A DNA stretch of 64,000 nt, taken from Streptomyces xylophagus (GTDB taxonomy: Bacteria; Actinomycetota; Actinomycetes; Streptomycetales; Streptomycetaceae). The notes under the pieces were generated by a model that had not been told where the DNA came from, searched no databases, and worked only from the letters and a program-made list of their open reading frames with translations. The position numbers and the translations under genes were made by a program. Each line of letters starts with the position of its first letter. Within the stretch, counting starts at the first letter, position 1. This document shows, piece after piece, positions 1-10,758 of this stretch. Where the stretch lies: the NCBI RefSeq assembly GCF_000716435.1, contig NZ_JNWO01000015.1, positions 1 to 64,000 of the forward strand, given 5' to 3'.

Positions 1-110
1 TCATAGCGTGAGGGAAACGCCCGGTTACATTCCGAACCCGGAAGCTAAGCCTTACAGCGCCGATGGTACTGCAGGGGGGACCCTGTGGGAGAGTAGGACA
101 CCGCCGAACA
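1..110 (+). rRNA. rrf: 5S ribosomal RNA, 3' part
   Basis: The window opens inside a 5S rRNA gene; roughly the first ten bases are outside it. The conserved Streptomyces 5S body is readable, including GAACCCGGAAGCTAAGC, the loop E/helix IV region near 60-95 and the 3' strand ending CACCGCCGAAC. It is therefore the tail of a 16S-23S-5S operon transcribed on the plus strand. A strong intrinsic terminator follows directly. Confidence 0.95.
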
Positions 111-117
111 AATATTG

Positions 118-163
118 AAAGGGTTGGATCCTGAACTTCGGTTCGGGGTCCAACCCTTTTTTG
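118..163 (+). terminator. rRNA operon terminator
   Basis: A 16-bp stem (121-136 with 141-156, two G-U pairs) is closed by a TTCG tetraloop (137-140) and followed by six T residues. It sits 10 bp after the 5S gene and is a textbook Rho-independent terminator for the rRNA operon. Confidence 0.95.
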
Positions 164-207
164 TTGTGCGTCACTTGAAGTTCACGTTGCGCAATCACCA
201 TCCGAGC

Positions 208-885
208 ATGGGTACTGCTGCAATGCTCAGGGCCGCAGGCGTCGGACTCGGTGACGAGGTCGTCGTGCCGGCGTTCGGGAACGTGGAAGTCGCCGAGGCT
301 GTCACCCTGGCGGGTGGGCTGCCGGTGTTCGCCGACATAGATCCGGTGACCTACTGCCTGGACGCGTCCGCTGTCGAAGCGGCCGTAACTCCGCGTACGG
401 CGGCGATAGTTGTCGTACATCGATTCGGGCGGTCGGCCGACATGGCGCGGATGCTCGGGGTCGGGCAGCGGCATGGGCTGCTGGTGTTGCAGCAGGGGGA
501 GTCCGAGGCGCCGTACGACGAAGTTGCTCAGCGGCGGGAGCGGGCGGCCTATCTTGATGCGAAGTTGCGTGGGGTGCGGACGCCCGATGGTGGGGACGGG
601 CACACCTACCAGCAGTACATCGTGCGGGTGCCGGGGAACGGGCGGCCGGATCGTGATGCCTTCGCTCGGGCCGTGCGCGGCAGGGGAGTTGAGTGCCGGG
701 TGCCGGTGAAGACGCCTGTGCATCGGCTGCCGGAGTTCCGGCGGTGTGTGGCTCTGCCGGAGACCGAGCGGGCCGCGGACGAGACGCTCGCGCTGCCGGT
801 GGATGCCTCGTTGACCAGGCGGGAGATGCAGCGGATCGTGTCCGCGTGCAATGCGCTCGGGGGACTGCTCCAGCCTGCTTTCTGA
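208..885 (+). CDS. Truncated DegT/DnrJ/EryC1/StrS aminotransferase-like protein
   Basis: The product (about 225 aa) matches the DegT/StrS sugar-aminotransferase family at both ends only. Residues 1-90 carry the family's GTAA, GLGDEVVVPAF and PVFADIDP stretches, and residues 115-225 carry the C-terminal part (YIVRVPG, VECRVPVKTPVHRLPEF, LPVDASLT). The central segment that normally holds the PLP-binding lysine and the Gly-rich loop is absent, and the protein is about 150 residues shorter than usual (about 370). It is unlikely to be a normal PLP enzyme. The start is uncertain: ATG at 208 has no clear ribosome-binding site, and an in-frame GTG at 166 touches the rRNA terminator. It could be a conserved remnant with a non-catalytic role or a decaying gene. 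The frame is open with strong Streptomyces third-position GC, which favours a protein under selection. Confidence 0.7.
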   Translation: MGTAAMLRAAGVGLGDEVVVPAFGNVEVAEAVTLAGGLPVFADIDPVTYCLDASAVEAAVTPRTAAIVVVHRFGRSADMARMLGVGQRHGLLVLQQGESEAPYDEVAQRRERAAYLDAKLRGVRTPDGGDGHTYQQYIVRVPGNGRPDRDAFARAVRGRGVECRVPVKTPVHRLPEFRRCVALPETERAADETLALPVDASLTRREMQRIVSACNALGGLLQPAF

Positions 886-910
886 CCGAGTCGGGGTCAG
901 GTGGCGGTGG

Positions 911-940
911 TTGGGCGCACGGGTCTGTTCGGGGTATGAT
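911..940 (+). promoter_or_regulatory. Predicted tRNA-Thr promoter
   Basis: A -35-like TTGGGC (911-916) is separated by 18 bp from a good -10 TATGAT (935-940). The expected start point is about 947, some 34 bases before the mature tRNA 5' end. The arrangement fits a HrdB-type housekeeping promoter; this is inferred from sequence only. Confidence 0.6.
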
Positions 941-980
941 TCTTTTCGTCGCCGCGAGGGAAGCCTCGGGAAAGCGACAG

Positions 981-1056
981 GCCCTCTTAGCTCAGTCGGT
1001 AGAGCGTCTCCATGGTAAGGAGAAGGTCAACGGTTCGATTCCGTTAGAGGGCTCCA
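981..1056 (+). tRNA. tRNA-Thr (anticodon GGT)
   Basis: A full cloverleaf can be drawn. The acceptor stem is GCCCTCT (981-987) with AGAGGGC (1046-1052), with D-arm GCTC/GAGC and anticodon stem TCTCC/GGAGA around loop ATGGTAA, giving anticodon GGT (threonine, ACC). The T-arm is AACGG/CCGTT with loop TTCGATT. The CCA end (1054-1056) is encoded, which is not the case for every Streptomyces tRNA. No attachment-site duplication was seen nearby. Confidence 0.97.
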
Positions 1057-1062
1057 GACATC

Positions 1063-1093
1063 AAAGGCCCCGCCCAATTGGGCGGGGCCTTTT
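1063..1093. terminator. Bidirectional terminator between tRNA-Thr and osaC
   Basis: A perfect 13-bp inverted repeat, AAAGGCCCCGCCC / GGGCGGGGCCTTT, has an AATT loop and an extra T. It lies 7 bp after the tRNA and 13 bp beyond the stop codon of the convergent osaC gene, so it can end transcription from both sides. Confidence 0.93.
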
Positions 1094-1105
1094 GCGTGTT
1101 CAGGT

Positions 1106-3856
1106 TCAGTCCTTCTGGAGGCCCGGGACTCGCATGGCGAGGATTGCCATGTCGTCGGACGGGGCGTCCGAGGCGAAGCGCTCCACCGCGCGCATGACGC
1201 GGGCCGCGACCGCGCCGGCTGTGAGGCCCGTACAGGTCGTGAGGACGTCCGTGAGGCCGTCGTCGCCCAACATGCGGGTGCCCTCGCGGCGTTCGGTGAC
1301 GCCGTCCGTGACGCACAGGAGGACGTCGCCCGGGTCCAGGGTGACCGTCTGCTCGTAGAGCTCCAGGTCGTCCATGACGCCGAGGAGGGGCTGGGGTTCG
1401 GCGGCCGGTTCGACCGTGCCGTCCTGGCGGAGGCGGAGCGGGAGCGGGTGGCCCGCGCAGACCACCTTGAGTTTGGCGCTGCCGTCCTCCTGGGGCCACA
1501 ACTCGCCGTAGAGGAGCGTCAGGAAGCGGCTGCGGGCGCCCTCGTCGAGGATCGCGGAGTTGAGGCGCTCCAGGACCGCCGGGCCGCCGAAGCCCTCCCT
1601 GGCGAGCAGGCGGAGGGCGTGGCGGGCCAGGCCGGTGACTGCGGCGGCCTCGGGGCCGGTGCCGCAGACGTCGCCGATGGCGAAGCCGTAGACGCCGTCG
1701 CGGATGGGGAAGAGGTCGTAGAAGTCGCCGCCCACCTCGTTGCCCTCGCCGGCCGCGCGGTAGATGACCTCGACCTCGACGCCCTCGATGTGCGGGAGGT
1801 CCGGAGGCAGGAGGCTGCGCTGGAGGGACTGGCTGATGGCCGTGCGCTCCGAGTACAGGCGGGCGTTGTCGAGGGCGAGGGCGGCTCGGCGGCTCAAGTC
1901 CTCGGCCAGTTCCAGGATTTCCTGGCGGAAGTGTTCGTCGGTGGGCTTGCCGAGGGTCAGCATGCCGATGACGCGGTTGCGGGCGACCAGCGGGAGGACG
2001 ACCGTCTCGCCGCCGACTGCGGAGGCCGTGGCGAGAGTTGGGCCGATGCCCGAGCTGACACGGCGGGTCGGTTCGTTGAGGCCGAGGCTGCGCATGGAGG
2101 TGCGGAGGGCCGCCTGGTGGGCGGCCTCGGCGGGGGCGGCCCAGACGCGGGCGCCGGGGGTGGGTACCGGGTCCGGAGGGGCGATCTTCGAGAGCAACGA
2201 CTTGATGCCGTCGATGAGTTCCTCGTCCTCGTGCAGGACGTACGAGAGGTACGGGTCCGAGGCCTGGTCGGCGATCGTGTAGACCGCGCACCAGGTGGCC
2301 AGGGTCGGCACCGTCATCTGGGCCATCAGGGCCAGGGTCTGGTCGCGGTCCAGGGTGCCGGCGAGGAGGTCGGAGGCCTCGACCAGGAAGCTGAGCGAGC
2401 CGCGGCGCAGGCGTTCCAGCTCGCCCAGGCGGGCCGATTCGACCGCCAACGCGATGCGGTCGGCGGCGAATTGGAGGCGCAGCGCTTCTTCGTTCGAGTA
2501 TCTGTTGGGGCCTTCGGCGGCCACTCCGAGGGAGCCGGTGAGGCGGCCCTCCACCTTCAGGGGGACCGTGACGACCGAGCGCATTCCGGTGCCGCTGAGG
2601 AGCGGTACGGCGCCCGGGACGGCCTGGAGGTCCTCGTGGACGGCCGGCATGCGGGCGGAGCCGTAGCGGCCGGGGCCGGCTTCGACGGGCACGCGCGCGA
2701 AGCGTTGGCGTGCGGAGGGCAGGCCGGTGGAGGCGCGGACCTCCAACTCCGTTTCGTCGTCGGTCGCGAGGAGGAGGAAGGCGGAGTCTCCGTCGAGCAT
2801 GTCGCGGGCGCGCTCGACCGTGCGCTGGAGGAGACCGTCGAGGTCGTCCGGCGCGGGGGAGCCGATGAACACCTCGAAGGGGTCGGTGTTCTGGCCGTCG
2901 GAGGTGGACGCGGCGTCGGGGGCGGGGCCGCGCAACGGTGTCTGCAGAACCGCGCGTTCGTGGTCCCGTACCAGGAGGCACACGGTTGACGGCTCGCCGC
3001 CGGTATCGCGGACGCGGAGGTGGGAGGCGTAGACCGGGGTCACGCGGCCGTCGGCGGCGCGGATGCCGTAACTGCCCTCCCAGCGGGAGAGGCGGAGCGC
3101 CTCGGCGATGCCGGTGCTGGTGCCCGGGGTGTGCGGCCAGGCGGCGAGGTCGGTGAGGGGCTTGCCGGTGACCTGCTCGGGGGCGTAGCCGAAGAGTTCC
3201 TCGGCGTCCTCGTTCCAGGACGCGATGGAGCCCGTGCGGTCGATCTGGACGACCGCGACGCGGACCCTGCCGTCGGCGAGCGGGAGGAGGGCGGCCGGCA
3301 GGGACGGGCCGGCCGCGCGGGTGCCCACCGGGCGGGCGGGGAGGTCGAGTTGGAACCAGACCAGCTTCTGTGTGGGGGTGTAGTCGACGCCCCAGCGGCT
3401 GGCCAGGGCCGCGCACAGCTGGAGGCCGCGGCCGCCCTCGCGGTCGGGGCTGCTCATGGTGATCGCGGCCCCCTGGAGGGGGATCTCGCGCTCCGGGTAG
3501 TGGTCGGCGACCTCGATCCTCACACCGTCGTCACTCCGTAGGCACAGAACATCCGCGGCCGTGCCCGCGTGGACCACTGCGTTGGTCACCAGCTCGCTGG
3601 TGAGGACCACGGCGTCGTCGACGATGTCGGCGAAGCCCCAGCCCTGAAGGGTGTCGCGGACGAAGGACCGCGCGGTGGCGACCGATCGTCCGACGGGCTC
3701 GAAGCTGGCGGCCGCGCGCGCGGTGATCACAGAACTCCTCGGCCTGTTGTCGGCGGGCAGGGGCCCATGGCCGATCGGTGCCTGCCGGGGCAACGGCTGG
3801 TTCCCGGTCGGCGGGGGATCCTGGGGCGTTCCCCCAGGATGCAGTCCGGTGGTCAT
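1106..3856 (-). CDS. osaC: OsaC-like multidomain regulator (anti-sigma ATPase, PAS, GAF, SpoIIE phosphatase)
   Basis: The 916-aa product reads, in order: an RsbW-type GHKL ATPase at about 55-165 ([28 protein letters not shown]), a PAS domain at about 190-300, two GAF-like domains at about 335-472 and 500-660, and a PP2C/SpoIIE phosphatase at about 682-915. The phosphatase metal motifs [22 protein letters not shown] and SDDMAILAM are intact. ATG 3856 is chosen because GGAGGGG lies 9 bases upstream; the frame stays open further upstream only as read-through. It is divergent from osaA. In S. coelicolor the equivalent gene, SCO5747/osaC, was reported to control SigB activity after osmotic stress. 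By family, the ATPase end would bind or phosphorylate an anti-anti-sigma partner and the phosphatase end would reverse this. No sigma factor or anti-anti-sigma gene lies in this window. Confidence 0.92.
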   Translation of the reverse strand: MTTGLHPGGTPQDPPPTGNQPLPRQAPIGHGPLPADNRPRSSVITARAAASFEPVGRSVATARSFVRDTLQGWGFADIVDDAVVLTSELVTNAVVHAGTAADVLCLRSDDGVRIEVADHYPEREIPLQGAAITMSSPDREGGRGLQLCAALASRWGVDYTPTQKLVWFQLDLPARPVGTRAAGPSLPAALLPLADGRVRVAVVQIDRTGSIASWNEDAEELFGYAPEQVTGKPLTDLAAWPHTPGTSTGIAEALRLSRWEGSYGIRAADGRVTPVYASHLRVRDTGGEPSTVCLLVRDHERAVLQTPLRGPAPDAASTSDGQNTDPFEVFIGSPAPDDLDGLLQRTVERARDMLDGDSAFLLLATDDETELEVRASTGLPSARQRFARVPVEAGPGRYGSARMPAVHEDLQAVPGAVPLLSGTGMRSVVTVPLKVEGRLTGSLGVAAEGPNRYSNEEALRLQFAADRIALAVESARLGELERLRRGSLSFLVEASDLLAGTLDRDQTLALMAQMTVPTLATWCAVYTIADQASDPYLSYVLHEDEELIDGIKSLLSKIAPPDPVPTPGARVWAAPAEAAHQAALRTSMRSLGLNEPTRRVSSGIGPTLATASAVGGETVVLPLVARNRVIGMLTLGKPTDEHFRQEILELAEDLSRRAALALDNARLYSERTAISQSLQRSLLPPDLPHIEGVEVEVIYRAAGEGNEVGGDFYDLFPIRDGVYGFAIGDVCGTGPEAAAVTGLARHALRLLAREGFGGPAVLERLNSAILDEGARSRFLTLLYGELWPQEDGSAKLKVVCAGHPLPLRLRQDGTVEPAAEPQPLLGVMDDLELYEQTVTLDPGDVLLCVTDGVTERREGTRMLGDDGLTDVLTTCTGLTAGAVAARVMRAVERFASDAPSDDMAILAMRVPGLQKD

Positions 3857-4235
3857 GGTGCGGTGCCCCTCCGATGCCTGCCCGCTCGTGCTCGTGCCAC
3901 CGCCCAGGCCGGACGGAACCGGCGCGGCTGGACAGCCGCATGCAAGGTTACTTACCTTCACCGTCCATGCGGATGCCGGTCCGCAGTGTTTCCGTCCGGA
4001 GGGTGTGCGGACGATGTGCGAAGCTGCCGAACTGTTATGGCCTGGTTCAGACAGGGTGAAACACTGGGCAGGATTCTGGTGACGGTCCGGGCAGGCCGGG
4101 TGTCTTCTGTGTACGGCGGACAGTCGGCCTTGTTGAAGCCCGGTAAACCGGGCAGAGATACGCGGCAGTAACTGATACGCCGAGCAGCAGCACCCCAGCA
4201 CAGCAGTAACGGTCGACCCCTGCGGGAGGGACACA
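3857..4235. promoter_or_regulatory. osaC/osaA divergent control region
   Basis: These 379 bp between two divergent start codons hold no convincing gene. A perfect 7-bp inverted repeat, GCCCGGT-AA-ACCGGGC (4138-4153), lies about 85 bp upstream of the osaA start and could be an operator or a leader hairpin. No clear SigB-type promoter (GNNT with GGGTAY) was identified by eye. Confidence 0.6.
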
Positions 4236-7200
4236 GTGGAGTCTGGCGCAGCGACGCGGGCCACCAAGACGCGCGCGAAAGGCGGACAGTCCCTGAAGAA
4301 CCAGCGCAAACCGCGCAATGGGACCACGGAAGTGGACGCGGCCTCCTTGGACCGGCTGCTGACGGCTCTTGTCTCCATGAGGGACGGGAACTTCCGCAAG
4401 CGGCTCACGGTGTCCGGCGACGGCGAGTTGTCGGAGATCGCCGCCGTGTTCAACGAGGTGGCCGACCGCAATCTGCATCTCACGGGTGAGCTGTCCCGGG
4501 TGCGGCGCATGGTGGGCCGTGAGGGAAAGCTCACGGAGCGGCTGGAGACGGGCGCCTGCGAGGGTTCCTGGGCCGCGGCCATCGACGCCTCCAACGCGCT
4601 CGTGGACGACCTCGTACGGCCCGTCTCCGAGGTCGGACGGGTGCTGTCCGCGGTGGCGGAGGGTGATCTGTCGCCGCGCATGGAGCTGCGGACGCAGGCG
4701 CAGGACGACGGGAACGGACATCCGCTGCGCGGTGAGTTCCTGAAGGTCGGGCGCACCGTCAACAATCTGGTCGACCAGCTGTCGACGTTCACCGACGAGG
4801 TCACGCGCGTGGCCAGTGAGGTGGGCACCGAGGGCAAGCTGGGCGGGCAGGCACGCGTGCGTGGCATGTCCGGCTCGTGGAAGGACCTCACGGAGTCGGT
4901 CAACACGATGGCGTACCGGCTGACGGCCCAGGTGCGGGACATCGCGCTGGTGACCACGGCGGTCGCCAAGGGCGACCTGTCCCGGAAAGTCACTGTTCAC
5001 GTCGCCGGCGAGATGCTGGAGCTCAAGAACACCGTCAACACGATGGTGGACCAGCTGTCGTCGTTCTCCTCCGAGGTGACGCGAGTCGCCCGCGAGGTGG
5101 GCACCGAGGGCGAGCTGGGCGGCCAGGCGCAGGTGCCGGGTGTGGCCGGGGTGTGGAAAGACCTGACCGACTCGGTGAACATCATGGCCGGCAACCTGAC
5201 GGCCCAGGTGCGCGGTATCGCCCAGGTGACGACGGCTGTCGCCAACGGTGACCTGTCGCAGAAGGTGACGGTGTCGGCGCGGGGCGAGGTCGCCCAGCTC
5301 GCCGAGACGATCAACCAGATGACCGAGACGCTGCGCACCTTCGCGGACGAGGTCACGCGCGTGGCCAACGAGGTCGGTGCCGAGGGGCAGCTCGGTGGGC
5401 AGGCGAACGTGCCGGGTGCGGCGGGGACGTGGAAGGACCTCACCGACTCGGTGAACACGGTCTTCCGGAACCTGACGATCCAGGTGCGGGACATCGCCGC
5501 CGTGACGACCGCGGTGGCGAGCGGTGACCTGTCCCAGAAGGTCACGGTGAACGTCGCCGGCGAGATGCTGGAGCTGAAGAACACCGTCAACGGGATGGTT
5601 GATCAACTGTCCTCGTTCGGTGCCGAGGTCACGCGCGTGGCGCGCGAGATCGGTGTCGAGGGTGAACTGGGCGGCCAGGCGCAGGTGCCGGGCGCGGCCG
5701 GTACGTGGAAGGACTTGACCGACTCGGTCAACACCGCATTCCGCAACCTCACCGGCCAGGTGCGCAACATCGCGCAGGTGACGACGGCCGTGGCCAACGG
5801 CGACCTCTCCCAGAAGGTCACCGTCGATGTGTCCGGCGAGATGCTTCAGTTGAAGAACACCGTCAACACGATGGTCGATCAACTGTCGTCGTTCGCCGAC
5901 CAGGTGACCCGGATGGCCCGTGACGTGGGCACCGAGGGACGGCTGGGCGGCCAGGCGCGCGTGGACGGCGTCTCGGGCACCTGGAAGGAACTCACCGACT
6001 CCGTCAACTCCATGGCCGGGAACCTCACCTCTCAGGTGCGCAACATCGCCCAGGTGACCACGGCGGTGGCCCAGGGCGACCTGTCCCAGAAGATCGACGT
6101 GGATGCGCGCGGCGAGATCCTGGAGTTGAAGAACACCATCAACACGATGGTCGACCAACTCTCGGCCTTCGCCGACCAGGTGACCCGGGTCGCCCGCGAG
6201 GTGGGCACGGAGGGCCGCCTGGGCGGGCAGGCGCAGGTGCCCGGCGTCGCCGGCGTGTGGCGCGACCTGACCGACTCGGTGAACGGCATGGCCGGCAACC
6301 TCACCGCCCAGGTCCGCAACATCGCGCAGGTCGCGACCGCGGTGGCCCGCGGTGACCTGTCCCAGAAGATCACCGTGGACGCGCGCGGGGAGATCCTGGA
6401 GCTGAAGAACACCCTGAACACGATGGTCGACCAGCTGTCCTCGTTCGCCGAGGAGGTCACGCGTGTGGCCCGCGAGGTGGGCACCGAGGGGCAGTTGGGC
6501 GGTCAGGCCGAGGTGCAGGGTGTCTCCGGCACCTGGAAGGACCTCACGCAGTCGGTGAACTTCATGGCGAACAACCTGACCATCCAGGTGCGCCAGATCG
6601 CCGAGGTCACGACCGCCGTCGCCAAGGGCGACCTGTCCAAGAAGATCACTGTTGACGCCAAGGGCGAGATCCTCGAGCTCGTCACGACGGTCAACACCAT
6701 GGTTGATCAACTGTCGTCCTTCGCGGAGCAGGTGACCCGGGTGGCCCGCGAGGTGGGCACCGAGGGCATCCTGGGCGGCCAGGCGCACGTACCGGGCGTC
6801 ACGGGCATCTGGAAGGACCTCAGCGGCAACGTCAACCTGATGGCCAACAACCTGACCATGCAGGTGCGGAACATCTCCCAGGTCGCGGCGGCCGTCGCCA
6901 ACGGCGACCTGACGCGGACGGTGACGATCGAGGCGCGCGGTGAGGTCGCGCAGCTCGCGGACACCTTCAACACCATGGTGAAGACGCTGAGTTCGTTCGC
7001 CGACCAGGTCACCAAGGTGGCCCGCGAGGTGGGCACGGACGGCATCCTGGGCGGTCAGGCGCGCGTGCCCGGTGTGGCCGGCACGTGGAAGGACCTCACC
7101 GAGTCCGTGAACGGGATGGCGTCCAACCTGACCGGTCAGGTGCGCAACATCGCGATGGTCACCACGGCCATTGCCAAGGGCGACTTGACCAAGAAGATCG

Positions 7201-9707
7201 ACATTGACGCCCGCGGTGAGATCCTCGAACTCAAGACGACGATCAACACGATGGTTGATCAGCTGTCCAGTTTCGCCGAGGAGGTCACCCGCGTTGCCCG
7301 CGAGGTGGGCACGGAGGGCCAGCTGGGCGGCCAGGCACGCGTGCGTGACGTCGACGGCACCTGGCGCGACCTCACCGAGTCGGTGAACGAGATGGCCGGG
7401 AACCTGACCCGTCAGGTGCGTGCCATCGCGCGCGTGGCGACCGCGGTGACCCGCGGCGACCTGAACCTGAAGATCGACGTCGACGCGGCCGGCGAGATCC
7501 AGGAACTGCAGGACTACATCAACAAGATGATCGCCAACCTGCGCGACACCACGATCGCCAACAAGGAGCAGGACTGGCTCAAGGGCAACCTCGCCCGCAT
7601 TTCCGCGCTGATGCAGGGCCGCCGCGACCTGGACGACGTGGCCTCGCTGATCATGAGCGAGCTGACGCCGGTGGTCTCCGCGCAGCACGGCGCGTTCTTC
7701 CTCGCGCTGCCCCTGGCGGACGCGGAGGGCGAGGAGGCGTACGAACTGCGCATGCTCGGGTCGTACGGCTACTCCATGGGGTCCATGCCGACCTCGTTCA
7801 GGCCCGGTGAGGCGCTGATCGGGACGGCGGCCCAGGAGCGGCGCACGATCCTCGTGGAGAACGCGCCCAGTGGGTATTTGAAGATCTCCTCGGGGCTCGG
7901 GGAGGCGCCGCCCGCGCAGGTGATCGTGCTTCCGGTGCTGTTCGAGGGGAAGGTGCTCGGCATCATCGAGCTGGCCTCCTTCACGCCCTTCACGCAGATC
8001 CAGAAGGACTTCCTCAACCAGATCGCCGAGATGATCGCGACCAGCGTCAACACCATCTCCGTCAACACCAAGACGGAGGTGCTGCTGAAGCAGTCGCAGG
8101 AGCTGACCGAGCAACTCCGCGAGCGCTCGGCCGAGTTGGAGAACCGGCAGAAGGCACTCCAGTCGTCCAACGCCGAACTGGAGGAGAAGGCCGAGCTGTT
8201 GGCCCAGCAGAACCGCGACATCGAGGTCAAGAACACCGAGATCGAAGAGGCCCGCCAGGTCCTGGAGGAGCGCGCCGAGCAGCTCGCCGTGTCGATGCGC
8301 TACAAGAGCGAGTTCCTCGCCAACATGTCGCACGAGCTGCGCACACCGCTCAACTCGCTGCTGATCCTGGCCAAGTTGCTCGCCGACAACGCGGAGGGCA
8401 ACCTCTCCCCGAAGCAGGTCGAGTTCGCCGAGACGATCCACGGCGCCGGCTCCGACCTGCTCCAGCTGATCAACGACATCCTGGACCTGTCGAAGGTCGA
8501 GGCGGGCAAGATGGACGTCTCCCCGACGCGTATCGCGCTCGTCCAACTCGTCGACTACGTAGAGGCCACTTTCCGCCCGCTGACCGCGGAGAAGGGCCTC
8601 GACCTCTCCGTACGGGTCTCGCCGGAACTGCCGGCCACGCTGCACACCGACGAGCAGCGGCTGCTCCAGGTGCTGCGCAACCTGCTGTCGAACGCGGTGA
8701 AGTTCACCGACTCCGGAGCGGTCGAACTGGTCATCCGGCCGGCCGGCGCGGACGTTCCGGTGGCGATCCGGGAGCAGCTCCTGGAGGCCGGTTCGCTGCG
8801 GGACGCGGACGCGGACCTGATCGCGTTCTCGGTGACGGACACCGGGATCGGGATCGCCGGGAGCAAGATGAGGGTGATCTTCGAGGCCTTCAAGCAGGCG
8901 GACGGTACGACCAGTCGCAAGTACGGCGGTACGGGCCTCGGCCTGTCGATCTCCCGGGAGATCGCGCAGCTGCTCGGCGGTGAGATCCACGCGCAGAGCG
9001 AACCGGGACGCGGTTCGACGTTCACGCTGTATTTGCCGCTGCACCCGAGCGAACTGCCCCCGCAGGGCTACCAGCAGCTGCCCGCGCTGGAGGCGGGCGA
9101 CCTCCTGACGTCCGCCGCGGAACTCGCCGAGTTCTCGGAGCGGAGCGAGGTGGGCATCGAGACGCCGGCCGAGGTGAAGTCGTACCACGAGACGCAGAAC
9201 GGTGCCGCCGCGCTCTTCAGGCGCCGCCGTAGGGCCGTATCGGCCATCGAGGGCGCGCAGTTGGGGCAGACGGTGCGGGACCAGTGGGCGGCCGAGGAGA
9301 CGGCGCCGCCGTCGCGCCGGGGCATCCGGTTCAGCGGCGAGAAGGTGCTGATCGTCGACGACGACATCCGCAACGTCTTCGCGTTGACCAGTGTCCTGGA
9401 GCAGCACGGGCTGTCCGTGCTGTACGCGGAGAACGGCCGTGAGGGCATCGAAGTCCTGGAGCAGCACGACGATGTGACGGTCGTTCTGATGGACATCATG
9501 ATGCCCGAGATGGACGGATACGCGACGACGTCGGCGATCCGCAGGATGCCGCAGTTCGCCGGGCTTCCGATCATCGCGCTGACCGCGAAGGCGATGAAGG
9601 GCGACCGGGAGAAGGCGATCGAGTCCGGTGCGTCGGACTATGTGACGAAGCCGGTCGATCCCGATCACCTGTTGTCGGTGATGGAGCAGTGGATGCGGGC
9701 AGAGTGA
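4236..9707 (+). CDS. osaA: OsaA: soluble poly-HAMP hybrid histidine kinase
   Basis: This 1823-aa signalling kinase matches the S. coelicolor osmoadaptation kinase OsaA. Residues about 35-1100 consist of about twelve HAMP units of 92 aa (GDLSQKVTV...[17 protein letters not shown] type), with ten in exact register. They are followed by a GAF domain (about 1120-1278), a coiled coil (1280-1355), HisKA with the phospho-acceptor His1366 in SHELRTP, a HATPase domain (about 1470-1605, [17 protein letters not shown]) and a C-terminal receiver with Asp1753 in [10 protein letters not shown]. No membrane segment or signal peptide is visible, so it acts in the cytoplasm. This architecture resembles fungal group III kinases of the Nik1 type. 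Start GTG 4236 has GGGAGGG 5 bases upstream. The receiver probably passes phosphate on; OsaB, encoded next, is the expected partner. Confidence 0.95.
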   Translation: MESGAATRATKTRAKGGQSLKNQRKPRNGTTEVDAASLDRLLTALVSMRDGNFRKRLTVSGDGELSEIAAVFNEVADRNLHLTGELSRVRRMVGREGKLTERLETGACEGSWAAAIDASNALVDDLVRPVSEVGRVLSAVAEGDLSPRMELRTQAQDDGNGHPLRGEFLKVGRTVNNLVDQLSTFTDEVTRVASEVGTEGKLGGQARVRGMSGSWKDLTESVNTMAYRLTAQVRDIALVTTAVAKGDLSRKVTVHVAGEMLELKNTVNTMVDQLSSFSSEVTRVAREVGTEGELGGQAQVPGVAGVWKDLTDSVNIMAGNLTAQVRGIAQVTTAVANGDLSQKVTVSARGEVAQLAETINQMTETLRTFADEVTRVANEVGAEGQLGGQANVPGAAGTWKDLTDSVNTVFRNLTIQVRDIAAVTTAVASGDLSQKVTVNVAGEMLELKNTVNGMVDQLSSFGAEVTRVAREIGVEGELGGQAQVPGAAGTWKDLTDSVNTAFRNLTGQVRNIAQVTTAVANGDLSQKVTVDVSGEMLQLKNTVNTMVDQLSSFADQVTRMARDVGTEGRLGGQARVDGVSGTWKELTDSVNSMAGNLTSQVRNIAQVTTAVAQGDLSQKIDVDARGEILELKNTINTMVDQLSAFADQVTRVAREVGTEGRLGGQAQVPGVAGVWRDLTDSVNGMAGNLTAQVRNIAQVATAVARGDLSQKITVDARGEILELKNTLNTMVDQLSSFAEEVTRVAREVGTEGQLGGQAEVQGVSGTWKDLTQSVNFMANNLTIQVRQIAEVTTAVAKGDLSKKITVDAKGEILELVTTVNTMVDQLSSFAEQVTRVAREVGTEGILGGQAHVPGVTGIWKDLSGNVNLMANNLTMQVRNISQVAAAVANGDLTRTVTIEARGEVAQLADTFNTMVKTLSSFADQVTKVAREVGTDGILGGQARVPGVAGTWKDLTESVNGMASNLTGQVRNIAMVTTAIAKGDLTKKIDIDARGEILELKTTINTMVDQLSSFAEEVTRVAREVGTEGQLGGQARVRDVDGTWRDLTESVNEMAGNLTRQVRAIARVATAVTRGDLNLKIDVDAAGEIQELQDYINKMIANLRDTTIANKEQDWLKGNLARISALMQGRRDLDDVASLIMSELTPVVSAQHGAFFLALPLADAEGEEAYELRMLGSYGYSMGSMPTSFRPGEALIGTAAQERRTILVENAPSGYLKISSGLGEAPPAQVIVLPVLFEGKVLGIIELASFTPFTQIQKDFLNQIAEMIATSVNTISVNTKTEVLLKQSQELTEQLRERSAELENRQKALQSSNAELEEKAELLAQQNRDIEVKNTEIEEARQVLEERAEQLAVSMRYKSEFLANMSHELRTPLNSLLILAKLLADNAEGNLSPKQVEFAETIHGAGSDLLQLINDILDLSKVEAGKMDVSPTRIALVQLVDYVEATFRPLTAEKGLDLSVRVSPELPATLHTDEQRLLQVLRNLLSNAVKFTDSGAVELVIRPAGADVPVAIREQLLEAGSLRDADADLIAFSVTDTGIGIAGSKMRVIFEAFKQADGTTSRKYGGTGLGLSISREIAQLLGGEIHAQSEPGRGSTFTLYLPLHPSELPPQGYQQLPALEAGDLLTSAAELAEFSERSEVGIETPAEVKSYHETQNGAAALFRRRRRAVSAIEGAQLGQTVRDQWAAEETAPPSRRGIRFSGEKVLIVDDDIRNVFALTSVLEQHGLSVLYAENGREGIEVLEQHDDVTVVLMDIMMPEMDGYATTSAIRRMPQFAGLPIIALTAKAMKGDREKAIESGASDYVTKPVDPDHLLSVMEQWMRAE
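4929..7412 (+). repeat. 276-bp tandem repeat encoding HAMP units
   Basis: The motif CAGGTGCG recurs at 4929, 5205, 5481 and so on to 7413, exactly 276 bp (92 codons) apart: nine full intervals with no indel. Two more divergent units lie upstream and one partial unit downstream. Neighbouring units stay similar at DNA level, for example GACCTGTCCCAGAAG recurs, suggesting recent duplication or gene conversion. Confidence 0.93.
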
Positions 9708-9951
9708 CGGGAACCATCAGCGTTCACGCGGAGTTGCTGACTCAGTGTGCTCGAAGCCGTGTAGAAGTACGGGATTCGGGGAACCTTCTGGTCTCCCGCT
9801 ACGTTTCTGCTTCGTGCACAGTGACATCGCGGTGACAGGGTGTGGCGACAGGCGGGGTGCGGCTACCATGACCGGCACAAGGACGGGCGGCGCAAGAGAG
9901 TCGTCCCCTGGGGCGGCGCCCGGTGCACATCCGGGGCGAGGAGGGCGGGCC

Positions 9952-10635
9952 ATGGTGCAGAAGGCCAAGATCCTCCTGGTCGATGACCGGCCGGAGAATC
10001 TGCTGGCGCTGGAGGCCATCCTCTCTGCGCTCGATCAGACACTGGTTCGGGCATCGTCCGGGGAGGAAGCGCTCAAAGCACTGCTCACGGACGACTTCGC
10101 GGTCATTCTGCTGGACGTCCAGATGCCAGGCATGGACGGTTTCGAAACCGCCGCGCACATCAAGCGACGGGAGCGGACCCGGGACATCCCGATCATCTTC
10201 CTCACCGCGATCAACCACGGCCCGCACCACACCTTCCGGGGTTACGCGGCGGGCGCGGTCGACTACATCTCCAAGCCGTTCGACCCGTGGGTGCTGCGCG
10301 CGAAGGTCTCGGTCTTCGTCGAGCTGTACATGAAGAACTGCCAGCTGCGGGAGCAAGCGGCGCTGCTGCGGCTCCAGTTGGAGGGCGGCGGCAAGCCCGC
10401 GGTCGGTGCGGCCAAGGAACCGGCCGGACTGCTCGCCGAGCTGTCGGCGCGGCTCGCGGCCGTCGAGGAGCAGGCGGAGGCGCTGTCCAAGCAGCTCGAC
10501 GACGAGTCGGCGGACGCGGCGGCCGTAGCCACCGCGGCACATCTCGAACGCAAACTCACCGGGCTGCGCCGGGCACTCGACGCCCTGGAGCCGGGCACCG
10601 GCAGCGGAGCACCCTCGCTCCCGTCGCAGAACTGA
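9952..10635 (+). CDS. osaB: OsaB response regulator without DNA-binding domain
   Basis: The 227-aa product starts with a complete receiver domain (about 1-125). It has acidic pocket LLVDDR, phospho-acceptor Asp55 in LLDVQMPGMDG, a Thr in FLTA and the conserved Lys in SKPFDP. The remaining 100 residues form Ala/Glu/Leu-rich heptads (LLAELSARLAAVEEQAEALSK), that is a coiled-coil output and not a DNA-binding domain. ATG 9952 is preferred over upstream in-frame starts because GAGGAGGGCGGG precedes it. It lies 244 bp after osaA in the same direction. In S. coelicolor OsaB is needed for growth and aerial development under osmotic stress. Output is presumably by protein-protein interaction, possibly towards the OsaC/SigB network (inference). 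Confidence 0.93.
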   Translation: MVQKAKILLVDDRPENLLALEAILSALDQTLVRASSGEEALKALLTDDFAVILLDVQMPGMDGFETAAHIKRRERTRDIPIIFLTAINHGPHHTFRGYAAGAVDYISKPFDPWVLRAKVSVFVELYMKNCQLREQAALLRLQLEGGGKPAVGAAKEPAGLLAELSARLAAVEEQAEALSKQLDDESADAAAVATAAHLERKLTGLRRALDALEPGTGSGAPSLPSQN

Positions 10636-10758
10636 CGTCCGCCGCGGGCGCAGTTGTGCGTGAGCGAGCGTCAGTTCCCCGTCCCGTACGGGCGACACGA
10701 ACGGGTGAAGCAGTGGGCACACGTGTCCGCTGCCGTCTCCACAGGTAACCTCACACCT

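Noticed and set aside
981..1056. tRNA-Thr as an integration site
   Set aside because: No integrase gene, no repeated tRNA 3' end and no change in base composition downstream.
1044..3416. 790-aa Arg/Pro/Gly-rich open frame opposite osaC frame
   Set aside because: It is an alternate-frame shadow of osaC: composition is dominated by Arg/Pro/Gly, it has no domain and no ribosome-binding site.
4047..9668. 1873-aa open frame on the minus strand across osaA
   Set aside because: It mirrors the GC-rich osaA codons, is full of His/Arg/Gly/Leu repeats created by the 276-bp unit, and osaA on the plus strand has clear domains.
9672..9691. TTGTCGGTG-N8-GTGGAT resembling an NDp promoter near the osaA 3' end
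   Set aside because: It lies inside the conserved receiver domain of osaA, the -10 is poor, and it is about 260 bp from the osaB start.
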